Of a stretch of DNA of 64,000 bases, positions 42,740 through 51,480 are shown piece by piece. Each line of letters opens with the position of its first letter. The first letter of the stretch is position 1. Position numbers and translations under genes: made by a program. The notes under the pieces were generated by a model. It saw nothing but the letters and a program-made list of their open reading frames with translations, was not told where the DNA came from and ran no database searches. This DNA comes from Achromobacter deleyi (GTDB lineage: Bacteria; Pseudomonadota; Gammaproteobacteria; Burkholderiales; Burkholderiaceae_B), in assembly GCF_902859705.1 (NCBI RefSeq), contig NZ_CADIJO010000023.1, positions 1-64,000 on the forward strand, read 5' to 3'.

Positions 42740-43314
42740 CAGCTTGCCGAGGGGGCGGGGGCGCCCAGTGCGGCCGGCGGCACATGCACGGGCTGCGTGG
42801 CGGCATGGTGCGCCGCTTCCAGCAGCGCGCAATGCAGCATCGCCTGCGCCAGGTATTTCTTGATGGTGCGCTCGGACACGTCCAGCTCGATGGCGATTTC
42901 CCGGTACTTCAGGCCATCCACATGCGACAGGATGAATGCCCGCGCCACCTTGGGCGGCAGTTGACGCAGCATCTCGGCCGCCTGCATCAGCGTTTCGATG
43001 ATGATCGCCTGCTGCTCGGCCGAGGGTGCCGCCGCGCCTGCGCAGGTGTTCAAGGTGTCCAGCCAGGCGCGTTCGACTTCCTGGCGCCGCCACAGGTCGA
43101 TGCACAGCCCGTTGCCCATGCTGCGCAGGTAGGCGCGCGCGCCTTGCGGCGTATCAAAGGCGCGGGGGGCGGCCAGCAGGCGCACAAACGCGTCATGCGC
43201 CAGATCGGCTGCATCGAACGCATTGCCCAGCCGGCGCAACAGCCAGGTGCGCAGCCAGCCGTGGTGCGCCTGGTACAGGTGATGGATGTCCGAAGGGGAA
43301 GAGTCGGGGCGCAT
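42739..43314 (-). CDS. FecI-type ECF sigma factor (second cluster)
   Basis: A 191-residue sigma factor. Region 2 reads IHHLYQAHHGWLRTWLLRRL, GNAFDAADLAHDAFVRLLAA and GARAYLRSMGNGLCIDLWRR. Region 4 reads LPPKVARAFILSHVDGLKYR then EIAIELDVSERTIKKYLAQA. It belongs to the FecI group and should activate the receptor gene downstream with its partner FecR. A Fur-box-like site lies 35-55 bp upstream, so iron probably represses it. Its C-terminus is Pro/Ala-rich. Confidence 0.92.
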   Translation of the reverse strand: MRPDSSPSDIHHLYQAHHGWLRTWLLRRLGNAFDAADLAHDAFVRLLAAPRAFDTPQGARAYLRSMGNGLCIDLWRRQEVERAWLDTLNTCAGAAAPSAEQQAIIIETLMQAAEMLRQLPPKVARAFILSHVDGLKYREIAIELDVSERTIKKYLAQAMLHCALLEAAHHAATQPVHVPPAALGAPAPSAS

Positions 43315-43351
43315 GGCGGGGCAACGTGACGAAATACCCCGGGAGTTTAAC

Positions 43352-43370
43352 AGGAACGATTATCAATTAC
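43352..43370 (-). promoter_or_regulatory. Probable Fur box upstream of fecI (second cluster)
   Basis: On the minus strand GTAATTGATAATCGTTCCT matches the Fur consensus in the central block GATAATC-x-TT, weaker at the edges. It lies 38 bp before the sigma-factor start. The match is clearly poorer than at 23715-23733. Confidence 0.55.
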
Positions 43371-43402
43371 GTGAGCGGCGGCCGGAGCCGGCCGCCGCTC
43401 AC
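43371..43402. terminator. Long hairpin after the metallophosphoesterase gene
   Basis: Perfect 15-base arms GTGAGCGGCGGCCGG and CCGGCCGCCGCTCAC flank AG. It lies four bases past the gene stop at 43406 and directly abuts the Fur box of the next unit. The downstream sequence is AT-rich but lacks a U-run, so termination may be only partly intrinsic. Confidence 0.65.
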
Positions 43403-43405
43403 CGG

Positions 43406-45571
43406 TCAGCTGCGCCGCGCGGTCAGCCACTGCGCCGGCAGCAGCGCCTTGTTCACGATCCGCACTTCGCCAATGCTGCCAAAGAAGCCGTCGGCCCGGT
43501 TGCCGTCCCACGACCCGGCACCGACGACCCACGGCATGTTGGCGGCCAAGGTCGCCAGGCCCGGCGCGTCGGACGCGTTGCGCAGGACCGGCGCGCCTTC
43601 GACGTACAGGATGGTTTCGTGGGTGGTGTTGTCGTTGACCACGGCGATATGCAGCCACTTGTCGGCGATGATTTCGCCGGACCAGTTGGTCTTGGCGTCG
43701 CGCGTGCCGGTCACGTCGGGCACGACTTCCCACTGGATTTCACGCAGGCTGGACACGGCGAACAGCAGCGGCGGGGATTCGCCGTCGCCGCCATTGAAGC
43801 CGGGCAGGTCGCCGCGCTTGCCGTCGCGGGTCATGATGTTCATCCACGCGTTCTTGCCCGAGGTCCAGTCGCGGTCGATCTTGATGAAGGCTTCGACCGT
43901 GTAGCCGTTGGGCACGGTTTCGGCATTGATCGCGGCGGCCGTGTCGGTGGTGAAGTAGCTCATGCGGGCGGTGTTCTTGTCGGTGTTCAAGAAGCGCACC
44001 GAGCCCGGGGCGGCGGACAGGTAGTGGTGGTCGTTGGACCAGACCAGGTCGCCCAGCTGGGCGCCGGCCACGCCGTCGATGTTCAGGGCGGCGCGGCGCA
44101 CGGGGTTCAGGCCGGTGCGGTCGGCGACGACGGTGCCCACCGGCACGGGCTGGCCGTCGGTGCCGCCGAAGAAGCGCCAGTGGGCCAGCGTGCCGGACAC
44201 CTGCGGGTAGTCTTCGCTGTCGGCGGCGGGCTTTTGCGTCGTTGCGGGCGGTTCGGTGTAGTTGGCCAGGATCAGCGCGCGGGCCTGGTCGATCAGCGCG
44301 GTGTGGCTGGGCGTGCCGGCCTTGAAGTCCTTGTTGAAGCCGGCAAAGCGCTTGGCGAAATCCATCTTGATGGTGAATTCCTCGTTGGCGCCGGTCAGCA
44401 CCGCCTGGTCGAAGGCGTTGAGCGTGTTCTTGGGCTTTTGCGGCACCCAGGGCGAGAACGACAGCACGCGGATTTCGTTGTTGGTGAGGTCGAATTCGTA
44501 CAGGCGCATCAGGCCGTTGCCGCCCTGGTAGGCCATCTGGTAGTCGACGACCATTTCATGGACGGGATTGCCGAAGTCGTTGGTCTTGGTCAGCAGCGCC
44601 GCGCCATGGTAGTGGCCGTTGAGCGTCATGAAGATCTGGTCGTTGCTGTGGATCAGTTCGCGCCACAGCATCAGGCCGTACGGCACCTCCAGCGGGCTGA
44701 TGCCGTCTTTGTCGATGTTCAGCAGCTGGTGGTTGACCAGGATGACGGGCAGCGTCGGGTTGGCGCGGATGACCTGGTTGGCCCAGGCCAGCGCCGCGTC
44801 GGAAATGCGCCACGACAGCGACAGCACCATGAACTTCTGGCCCTCGGCTTCGAACACGTGCCATTCGTGAAAACCGCTGGGGTCGCGGCCGCCGAAAGTG
44901 GCTTGCTTCTTGGCGCGGTCGGTGCCGAAGGTCTGCAGGTAGGGTTCGTTGGCCAGGGTGCGCTGGGCGTCGGTGGCGCTGGTCTGGCTGCTTTGATCGA
45001 CGTAGTCGCGGTCCAGGATCACGTCGTGGTTGCCGGCCAGGATGGAATACGGCACCTTGGCGTCTTCCAGGATCTTCATGGCCGCGTCGGCCACCTTCCA
45101 CTGGTCGGGCTTGTTCTGCTGGTCGACCACGTCGCCCAGGTGGATCAGGAAGGGAATGCTGAGCGCCTTGGCGTTGTTGGCCACCCATTGCGTCTGCGCC
45201 TTGTAGGGCTCGCTGCCGTACTTGCGCATGAACTGCTGGTTTTCGGCATCGGTGGCGTAGCGCGAATAGAACTGCGTGTCGGGCAGCACGGCAACGGCGA
45301 AGCTGGAGATGTTCTTGGGCTGCGGTTGCGGTTGGGGCGCCGGTGCGGGGGCATCGGGCGCGGCGGGGTCTTCGTCGTCGTTGTCGCTGGCGCAGGCCGA
45401 CAGCAGCAGCGAGCCGCCGACCGGCATGAGCGTGGCGCCCAGGCCGGCTTTGAGCAGGCTGCGGCGGCGCGGGTCCGTCGCGGCCGGCAGCGTGCGGCTT
45501 GTCTCGGCAATGTCATGATCACCGTGTTGCGGGGTTACGGGATACTGCGAGTCTTGCTTGTCGTGCGCCAT
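43406..45571 (-). CDS. Exported metallophosphoesterase with C-terminal LamG-like domain
   Basis: A 721-residue two-domain protein. Residues 34-60 look like a Tat signal (DPRRRSLLKAGLGATL) ending in a lipobox-like LLLSACAS, so a Tat-exported lipoprotein is possible. A Pro/Ala/Gln linker follows (about 68-86). The calcineurin-like phosphoesterase domain (about 90-400) shows VAVLPDTQFYSRY, FLIHLGDVVDQQNKPDQW, SILAGNHDVILDRDY, VNHQLLNIDKDG and TLNGHYHGAALL. The C-terminal part (about 470-715) is a concanavalin/LamG-like jelly roll (GYTVEAFIKIDRDWTSGKNA, HIAVVNDNTTHETILYVEGA). Substrates may be phosphoesters or nucleotides outside the cell. It is a single gene between a FecI unit and an amidase. 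Confidence 0.87.
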   Translation of the reverse strand: MAHDKQDSQYPVTPQHGDHDIAETSRTLPAATDPRRRSLLKAGLGATLMPVGGSLLLSACASDNDDEDPAAPDAPAPAPQPQPQPKNISSFAVAVLPDTQFYSRYATDAENQQFMRKYGSEPYKAQTQWVANNAKALSIPFLIHLGDVVDQQNKPDQWKVADAAMKILEDAKVPYSILAGNHDVILDRDYVDQSSQTSATDAQRTLANEPYLQTFGTDRAKKQATFGGRDPSGFHEWHVFEAEGQKFMVLSLSWRISDAALAWANQVIRANPTLPVILVNHQLLNIDKDGISPLEVPYGLMLWRELIHSNDQIFMTLNGHYHGAALLTKTNDFGNPVHEMVVDYQMAYQGGNGLMRLYEFDLTNNEIRVLSFSPWVPQKPKNTLNAFDQAVLTGANEEFTIKMDFAKRFAGFNKDFKAGTPSHTALIDQARALILANYTEPPATTQKPAADSEDYPQVSGTLAHWRFFGGTDGQPVPVGTVVADRTGLNPVRRAALNIDGVAGAQLGDLVWSNDHHYLSAAPGSVRFLNTDKNTARMSYFTTDTAAAINAETVPNGYTVEAFIKIDRDWTSGKNAWMNIMTRDGKRGDLPGFNGGDGESPPLLFAVSSLREIQWEVVPDVTGTRDAKTNWSGEIIADKWLHIAVVNDNTTHETILYVEGAPVLRNASDAPGLATLAANMPWVVGAGSWDGNRADGFFGSIGEVRIVNKALLPAQWLTARRS

Positions 45572-45706
45572 CTGTGCCGCCCAAGTGAAAAAGTGGGAAG
45601 CTTAGAAACGCGCAATGACGGAAATGTTAAGCGTGCGTGAACATTGTGTGCGGCATGGGGATCGCGGTTGCGAACTCGTCCATGCCGTGACCCAAGAGAA
45701 ACGTTG

Positions 45707-47143
45707 TCACGCGTGTACCGGCGGCAAGCGGTCGGCCCACGGCCGGGCGCGTTCCAGTTGCCCGGCCAGTTCGATCAGCGTGGTGTCGTCACCATACGGC
45801 GCCATGAACTGGATGCCGATCGGCAGGCCGCTCGCGTCGCGGCACAGGGGCACGCTCATGGCGGGTACGCCGGCCGCGTTGGCGGGGCGGGTGAAGACGG
45901 TGCCGCGCATGAATTCGTCGGCGAAGGCGCGCCAGTCACTGCTGCGTACGTCCAGCGCGGTCACGGGCGGCGGCAAGGTGGGCAGCACGGGCGTCAGCAG
46001 CACGTCGTAGTCGGCCATCAGGCGCCCCAGGCTGCGGGCGATGGCGTTGGCGGTGTTGCGGGCGGCCAGCAGGGCGGGTGCGGACAGGCTGCGGCCATAT
46101 TCGGCCAGGCCCAGGTTGGCGGGTTCGAAGCCGCTGGCGTCGGCGGGGCGGCCGGTGTCGGCGGCGATGGCGTCGACCTCCAGCGCGGTGTAGGCGGCCA
46201 CGATGCGCAGGTACGCGTCGGCCAGCGCGGCCTGGTCGAAGTTGAAGGCCGCGGGTTCGACGCGGTGGCCCAATTGACGGCATAGCGTGGCGGCGTCGTC
46301 CAGTGCGGCGGCGACGGCGGGGTCCAGCGTTATGTCCAGGCCTGGCTGCGTGATGAGGCCAATGCGCAGCGCGCGCGGGTCGCGGCCGGCGGCCTCGGCG
46401 TACGCGCCGGATTTGGCCGGGGCGGCATATAGCGCGCCGGGTTCGGGTGCATCGGTCAGGTCGAGCAGCAGGGCGGAATCGCGCACGGACCGGGTCAGGA
46501 CGTGGTGGCTGACCAGTCCGCCCCAGTTTTCGCTGGACACGGGGCCGCAAGGCACGCGCCCGCGCGACGGGCGCAGGCCGAACAGGCCGGTGCAGGCGGC
46601 CGGGATGCGGATGGACCCGGCGCCATCGTTGCCATAGGCCAGCGGCACCATGCGCGCGGCAACGGCAGCGGCGGCGCCGCCGGACGAGCCGCCGGGGCTG
46701 CGGCGGGCGTCCCAGGGGTTGAGCGTCGCGCCGTGCAGGGTGGGCGCGGTGTGGATGTTGGCCGAGAATTCCGGCAGGTTGGTCTTGCCGACGATGACCA
46801 GGCCGGCGGCCTTGTAGCGCCGCACCAGTTCGTGGTCGTGCGCGGGGGTGTAGCCCACGGCGGCGCGGCAGCCGAACGACATGGGCGTGCCGGCGTAGGT
46901 GGGGCAGTCGTCCTTGAGCAGCATGGGCACGCCGCGCAGCGGGGCGTCGGCGGGCAGCTCGCGCAATTGCGCCTCGGCCTCGTCGCGCATGGTGAGGATG
47001 ACGGCGTTCAGTTGCGGGTTGACGCGGTCGATGGCGGCAAAGGCCTGCGCCACGGCCTCGGCCGGGGTCAGGCGGCCGGCGCGGATGGCGGCGGCCAACG
47101 CGGTGGCGTCGGCCTGGAGGTAGTCGGAATCAGGGATGGGCAT
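45707..47143 (-). CDS. Amidase-signature family amidase
   Basis: A 478-residue amidase. The Ser-Ser-Lys triad is visible: Lys77 in PMLLKDDCPTYAG, cis-Ser153 in RRSPGGSSGGAAAAVAARMV and the nucleophile Ser177 in GNDGAGSIRIPAACTGLFG. It is the last gene of the peptide-transporter operon and is preceded by a 34-codon coupled ORF and the binding-protein gene. The AS family hydrolyses a wide range of amides, so the imported substrate is probably an amide or an N-acyl compound. The C-terminal ALCR part (LTRSVRDSALLLDLTDAPEP) is typical of glutamyl-tRNA-amidotransferase-like amidases, but GatB/C partners are absent. Confidence 0.9.
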   Translation of the reverse strand: MPIPDSDYLQADATALAAAIRAGRLTPAEAVAQAFAAIDRVNPQLNAVILTMRDEAEAQLRELPADAPLRGVPMLLKDDCPTYAGTPMSFGCRAAVGYTPAHDHELVRRYKAAGLVIVGKTNLPEFSANIHTAPTLHGATLNPWDARRSPGGSSGGAAAAVAARMVPLAYGNDGAGSIRIPAACTGLFGLRPSRGRVPCGPVSSENWGGLVSHHVLTRSVRDSALLLDLTDAPEPGALYAAPAKSGAYAEAAGRDPRALRIGLITQPGLDITLDPAVAAALDDAATLCRQLGHRVEPAAFNFDQAALADAYLRIVAAYTALEVDAIAADTGRPADASGFEPANLGLAEYGRSLSAPALLAARNTANAIARSLGRLMADYDVLLTPVLPTLPPPVTALDVRSSDWRAFADEFMRGTVFTRPANAAGVPAMSVPLCRDASGLPIGIQFMAPYGDDTTLIELAGQLERARPWADRLPPVHA

Positions 47144-47180
47144 GGCTGCGGGAATGCGGGTCAGTATGAATGGAAACAGG

Positions 47181-47285
47181 TCAATGGCGGGGCGGCGGCG
47201 CGAGCGCGGCGGCCAAACTCAAGGCCAAATTGAAGGCCAGAATCCAGGCGAAATCCAAGCCCATGGCCGCGGCGCGAGCTGGCAT
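47181..47285 (-). CDS. Small hydrophobic ORF coupled to the binding-protein gene
   Basis: A 34-codon ORF. Its ATG at 47285 overlaps the stop codon of the upstream solute-binding-protein gene (TGATG). The peptide starts MPARAAAMGLDFAWILAFNL and continues with one hydrophobic segment (ALSLAAALA) before PPPRH. It would form a single membrane helix with a short C-terminal tail. Translational coupling and the 37-bp distance to the amidase gene favour a real gene, but the length is too short to be sure by composition alone. It might be a small transporter or regulatory peptide, or a chance ORF. Confidence 0.35.
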   Translation of the reverse strand: MPARAAAMGLDFAWILAFNLALSLAAALAPPPRH

Positions 47286-48838
47286 CACGGCTGCGTCTTG
47301 GTCACGCCCCAGAACCGGTGCGTGCCGCCCGGCCAGCCCTGGTAGCCCTGCACCGACGGCCGCAGTGCGGTGACGACGGGCAGGTTGAACAGGCCGATGA
47401 TGGGGATGTCTTGCGCCATCAGTTCGTGCAGCTGGTTGAAGAGGTCGCGGCGTTTGTTCGGGTCGGGCTCCATCGCCACCTGCTTGAGCAGGGCCGAGGC
47501 CTTGGGGTCGTCCCATTGGCGGGTGGGTTCGACCTTTTTGTCGCCGATCAGCGATTCGTACATCAGCAGCGGGTCCAGCCGGGCGGAATAGCCGAAGATG
47601 GCCAGCTCGTACTGGCCACGGCCGTACAGGTCCAGCTGCGAGGCCCAGTCGCGCACTTTCAGTTCGACGTTGATGCCGGAGGCGGCCAGCATGGCCTGCA
47701 CGATGGTGGCGGCCTGAATGCGTTCCTGGCGGTTGGCGACCAGCAAGGTGATGGGTTTGCCCTTGTAGCCGGCCTGCGCCATCAGGGTGCGGGCGGCGGC
47801 CGGGTCGTAGGCCGGCCAGGTCTTGCTGCGGGCATCGTAGTACGGGCTTTGCGGCACCAGCACCGACGGGTTGGCGCTGTACAGGCCTTCGCCCGAGGCC
47901 TCGGCCAGGTCGGGAAGGCTGAGCGCGTGGGCAATCGCCTGGCGCATGCGCACGTCTTGCAGCGCGGGCGCATTGCTTTGCACCTGCATGACCAGCCAGC
48001 TGGGGGTCTGCTGCACCTGTACCGTCAGGCCCTGGCCGCGCAGCGTCTGCATGGTGGCGGGCTCGATGCCGTCCACGACGTCCAGGTCGCCGGACAACAG
48101 GCCGTTGCTGCGGGTGCTGGCGTCGGGCACCGTCATGAAACGCAGCAGGGGAATGGTGGCGGTCTTGTTGCCGGCGTAGCCGTCGCGTGCGCCGGGCAGG
48201 GCGTCGTAGGCCTCAAAGCGTTTCAAGTCCAGCTGGCGGCCGGTCATCATGCCGGCGAAGGCATAGGGGCCGGTGCCGATGGGGGCCTTGAAGCTGCCGT
48301 CGGCGTTGACCGAATCCGGGTGCAGGATCCACGGCGTGCACTGGATCGTGGCCAGCGTCATCAGGAAGTTGGGCGCGGGCGAGGCGAAGGTGAACCGCAC
48401 GGTCTGCGCATCGACGGCGTCGACCTGCTGCAAGGCGGGACCGATCTTGCCGTTGTAGCGGTTGACGCACTGGAAGTTGGTCTTCGGATCCAGATAGCGC
48501 TTGAAGTTCCAGGCCACGTCGGCGGCCGTCAGCACCGCGCCGTTGTGGAAATGCACCTTGGGCCGCAGGGTGAACTCGTAGACCTTGCCGTCGTCCTTGA
48601 CCTGCCAGCTTTCGGCCAGCACGGGTTTGATCTTCAGGTCTTCGCCATAGGCCACCAGGCCTTCGACCACGTGGGCCAGCACCATGTCGGCGTTGGCGTC
48701 GCGGTTCACGCCGGGGTTGATGCTGGCGATATCGGCGTGCAGCGCCACGCGCAGCGTGCCGATGTCGCCGACGGCGTGGGCGGCGGGGCCGGCCAGCAGG
48801 CCGCACAGCAGCAGGGCCAGGGCGGGTTTGCGTGTCAT
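47285..48838 (-). CDS. ABC transporter substrate-binding protein, family 5 (DppA/OppA-like)
   Basis: A 517-residue periplasmic binding protein starting at ATG 48838. The signal peptide spans residues 1-22 (LALLLCGLLAGPAAHA). Family-5 hallmarks are DIASINPGVNRDANADMVLA, HVVEGLVAYGEDLKIKPVLA, ESWQVKDDGKVYEFTLRPKV, the HFHNGAVLTAADVAWNFKRY segment, GTGPYAFAGM and GYKGKPITLLVANRQERIQA. The long C-terminal lobe ends near WPGGTHRFWGVTKTQP. Such proteins bind di/oligopeptides, nickel or glutathione. Its gene lies downstream of, not next to, its permeases, separated by an alpha/beta hydrolase gene. Confidence 0.92.
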   Translation of the reverse strand: MTRKPALALLLCGLLAGPAAHAVGDIGTLRVALHADIASINPGVNRDANADMVLAHVVEGLVAYGEDLKIKPVLAESWQVKDDGKVYEFTLRPKVHFHNGAVLTAADVAWNFKRYLDPKTNFQCVNRYNGKIGPALQQVDAVDAQTVRFTFASPAPNFLMTLATIQCTPWILHPDSVNADGSFKAPIGTGPYAFAGMMTGRQLDLKRFEAYDALPGARDGYAGNKTATIPLLRFMTVPDASTRSNGLLSGDLDVVDGIEPATMQTLRGQGLTVQVQQTPSWLVMQVQSNAPALQDVRMRQAIAHALSLPDLAEASGEGLYSANPSVLVPQSPYYDARSKTWPAYDPAAARTLMAQAGYKGKPITLLVANRQERIQAATIVQAMLAASGINVELKVRDWASQLDLYGRGQYELAIFGYSARLDPLLMYESLIGDKKVEPTRQWDDPKASALLKQVAMEPDPNKRRDLFNQLHELMAQDIPIIGLFNLPVVTALRPSVQGYQGWPGGTHRFWGVTKTQP

Positions 48839-48901
48839 GGGGTTCCCCTTGTGTTTTTTGTCTGGGTGGCGGGTCTGGGTGGTGAGCCTTTATGGCAGGC
48901 T

Positions 48902-49756
48902 TTAGCGGCGGGCCTTCAGAAAGTCTTCGAAGAACACCTGGACCGGGTCGATGACCTTGAACGGCTCGTGTGCCACGCCCGGCACGGTGTCGCGCCGGAC
49001 CTTGATGCCGTGGCGTTCGAAGCTTTGCGCCAGCGCCTCGATCCGCTCGATGCGGTTGTCGCCTTGCAGGTCGGCGCCGGGCATCCACAGCTTGCTGTCG
49101 CGCGGGATGGTGATTTCCCAGGTCTGGGTGTCGTCGGTGCCGACCACGGTCTGCACGGCCACCTGGCGCATGGCCTCGATGTCGATGGCTTTGCCAAAGC
49201 GCGCGGGCACGTCGCGCACGCCCACCCACCAGTCGTAGTCGGGATGCAGCAGCGTCACCACACCGGGCGCGCCGATGGAGACGGCTTGCAGGCGTTCGGG
49301 GTGCAGCATGAAAAAGCGCTGGCAGAACTGGCCGCCGCCCGAATAGCCGTACAGCAGGAAGCGGCTGCCGTTCACGCGGTACTTGGCGATGACTTCGTCC
49401 ACCATGGCCAGCAGCACGTGGTCGTAGCGGATGTCGTGGAACTGGATGCGCTTGTAGTTGGCCAGGTCGCCGGGTTCGATGATGCCTACCGGGAACAGCG
49501 GCGCCAGCACGATGCAGTCGTGGCGCTGGGCGAAATCGGCGAACAGGTCGCGGTATTGCGTGGCGGTGCGGCCGGTGCCGTGCACGATGACGGCCAGGTC
49601 GTAGGCCTTGGCGGCGGTTTCGTCGTAGTCGGCCGGCACGTACAGGCAGTAGCTGAAGCGCTGGTCGTATTGGCAGGCAAAGAACGGCGTGGCGCCGAAG
49701 TCGTAGAAGCTGAGCTTGATGCCGTGGCCCTGTCGGCGGGCAGGTAGCGTGGTCAT
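48902..49756 (-). CDS. Alpha/beta hydrolase
   Basis: A 284-residue cytoplasmic hydrolase without a signal peptide. The nucleophile serine is in LLYGYSGGGQFCQRFFM, the oxyanion region in VIVHGTGRTATQYRDLFADF, and probable acid/His residues in the C-terminal part (VVGTDDTQTW, PGVAHEPFKV). Its ATG at 49756 overlaps the ATPase stop (ATGA), so the two are co-translated. It sits inside the peptide-transporter operon with an Ntn acyltransferase-like protein and an amidase, so it probably hydrolyses an ester or amide of the imported compound. The fold resembles poly-hydroxyalkanoate-depolymerase/feruloyl-esterase-like enzymes, but the substrate is open. Confidence 0.87.
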   Translation of the reverse strand: MTTLPARRQGHGIKLSFYDFGATPFFACQYDQRFSYCLYVPADYDETAAKAYDLAVIVHGTGRTATQYRDLFADFAQRHDCIVLAPLFPVGIIEPGDLANYKRIQFHDIRYDHVLLAMVDEVIAKYRVNGSRFLLYGYSGGGQFCQRFFMLHPERLQAVSIGAPGVVTLLHPDYDWWVGVRDVPARFGKAIDIEAMRQVAVQTVVGTDDTQTWEITIPRDSKLWMPGADLQGDNRIERIEALAQSFERHGIKVRRDTVPGVAHEPFKVIDPVQVFFEDFLKARR

Positions 49757-51480
49757 GGATGGGCCTCCTGGGGCCGGTCGGTGCTGAAAGCGGGGGCCGC
49801 GGGCGATTGCCCGGCGGGCGGGCTTTGGCGGTCATCGAAAGGCTGCCCGCCGGTGTCGCTGCGCCATTTCAGGCGCACGCCGCCCGAGGGCGTGGGCTCG
49901 AGCAGCGGAATGGCGCCGAGCAGTTGGCGGGTGTAGGGTTCGCGCGGGGTGTCGAAGATGGCGTCGCGGGTGCCTTGTTCGACGATGCGGCCGGTCTGCA
50001 TCACGATGACGCGGTCGGCAATCTGTTCCACCACGCCCAGGTCGTGGCTGATGAACAGGCACGAAAAGCCATAGCGCTGCTGCAGGTCGGCCAGCAGATC
50101 CAGCACCTGGGCGCGTACCGTGACGTCCAGCGCGGACACGGCCTCGTCGGCAATCAGCAGCGCCGGGCGGCGCACCAGGGCGCGCGCAATCGCCACGCGC
50201 TGGCGCTGGCCGCCGGACAGTTCGTGCGGATAGCGCTGGCCGAAGTCGCCGCCCAGCCCCACGTCTTGCAGCGTTTCGGCCACGCGCCGGGCCTTGTCGG
50301 ACGCGCTCAAGCCGGGCGCCAGCCGCAGCGCCTCGGCCACCAGGGCCGAGACCGTCATGCGCGGGTCCAGCGACGAATACGGGTCCTGGAACACCATCTG
50401 GCAGTGGTAGCGGTAGTCGTCAAAGCCCGCGCCGCGCGCAGCCAGCGGCTGGCCCTTGTAGCGCAGCGTGCCGCCGGTGGGCGCCACCAGGCCGGTCAGC
50501 ACAGAGCCCAGCGTGGTCTTGCCCGAACCCGATTCGCCCACCACGGCCACCACTTCGCCCGGATGGATGTCCAGGCTGATGCCGTGCAGCACGCGCACGC
50601 CGGCCTGGCGGCCGAACCAGGTGCGGCGGGCGCCGTATTCCACGGTCAGGTCGCGTGCGGACAGCAGCGGCGCGGCGGTGGCCAGCGGGCGCGGGGCGCG
50701 GCGCTGCGGCAGGGTGGCCAGCAGTTGGCGGGTGTAGTCGTGGGCGGGCGCGGCCAGCAGTTGGGCGGTGGCGCCGGTTTCGACGATGTCGCCGCGGCGC
50801 ATCACCACCATGCGGCTGGCGTAGCGCGCCACCATCGGCAGGTCATGGCTGATCAGCAGCACGGCGGTGCCGTTTTCCTGGGTCAGCTCGACCAGCATTG
50901 CCATTACTTCGCGCTGGATCACGGCGTCCAGCGCGGTGGTGGGTTCGTCGGCGATGAGCAGCGCGGGGCGCAGCAGCATGGCCGAGGCGATCATGATGCG
51001 TTGGCGCATGCCGCCCGAGAACTCATGCGGATAGGCCCGCAGCACGCGGTCGATGTCGCGCAGGCCGACGCGGCGCAGCATGGCTTCGATGCGCCCGCGG
51101 TGGCTGGCGCGTTCGCGCGGGGCGTGCTGCAGCAGGCCTTCTACCAGTTGTTCGCCTACGGTCAGCGATGGCGTGAGCGAGGTCATGGGTTCCTGGAACA
51201 CCATCGCCACCTTGGGGCCGCGCAGGGCGCGCAACTGCGCCGGACGCAGGCCGTAGACAGACGTGCCGTCCAGCTTGATGTCGCCGCCGGTACGCACGAT
51301 GGCGTCGGGCGTCAGGCGCATGATGGCGCGGCCCAGCAAGGTCTTGCCCGAGCCGGATTCGCCCACCACGCCGACGATCTCGCCGCGCGCCACTTGCAGG
51401 CTGGCGTCGGCCACCACGTTGTGATGGGGGCCGGCGGCCAGCGTCAGGCGATCGATGTCGAGCAACACGGGGGATGTCAT
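49753..51480 (-). CDS. Double-domain ABC ATPase (DppD-DppF fusion type)
   Basis: A 575-residue protein with two full ATPase domains. The start is the ATG at 51480, overlapping the permease stop. Domain 1 (about residues 5-255): Walker [15 protein letters not shown], signature [14 protein letters not shown], Walker [13 protein letters not shown], switch [14 protein letters not shown]. Domain 2 (about 285-530): [57 protein letters not shown]. Each domain has the C-terminal oligopeptide-transport extension ([20 protein letters not shown]). Such fusions, like YejF and GsiA, serve both permeases in one chain. A Pro/Ala-rich tail of about 40 residues follows. Confidence 0.93.
   Translation of the reverse strand: MTSPVLLDIDRLTLAAGPHHNVVADASLQVARGEIVGVVGESGSGKTLLGRAIMRLTPDAIVRTGGDIKLDGTSVYGLRPAQLRALRGPKVAMVFQEPMTSLTPSLTVGEQLVEGLLQHAPRERASHRGRIEAMLRRVGLRDIDRVLRAYPHEFSGGMRQRIMIASAMLLRPALLIADEPTTALDAVIQREVMAMLVELTQENGTAVLLISHDLPMVARYASRMVVMRRGDIVETGATAQLLAAPAHDYTRQLLATLPQRRAPRPLATAAPLLSARDLTVEYGARRTWFGRQAGVRVLHGISLDIHPGEVVAVVGESGSGKTTLGSVLTGLVAPTGGTLRYKGQPLAARGAGFDDYRYHCQMVFQDPYSSLDPRMTVSALVAEALRLAPGLSASDKARRVAETLQDVGLGGDFGQRYPHELSGGQRQRVAIARALVRRPALLIADEAVSALDVTVRAQVLDLLADLQQRYGFSCLFISHDLGVVEQIADRVIVMQTGRIVEQGTRDAIFDTPREPYTRQLLGAIPLLEPTPSGGVRLKWRSDTGGQPFDDRQSPPAGQSPAAPAFSTDRPQEAHP

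Noticed and set aside
43371..43402. Hairpin as a CRISPR repeat or mobile-element end
   Set aside because: It occurs once, has 15-bp arms directly after a stop codon and fits a transcription end.
43286..45640. A plus-strand open frame opposite the metallophosphoesterase
   Set aside because: The minus-strand protein has the full phosphoesterase motif set, and the opposite product is compositionally biased.
47318..49747. A plus-strand open frame of about 800 codons opposite the binding-protein and hydrolase genes
   Set aside because: Both minus-strand genes have clear motifs and proper operon overlaps; the opposite frame shows none.
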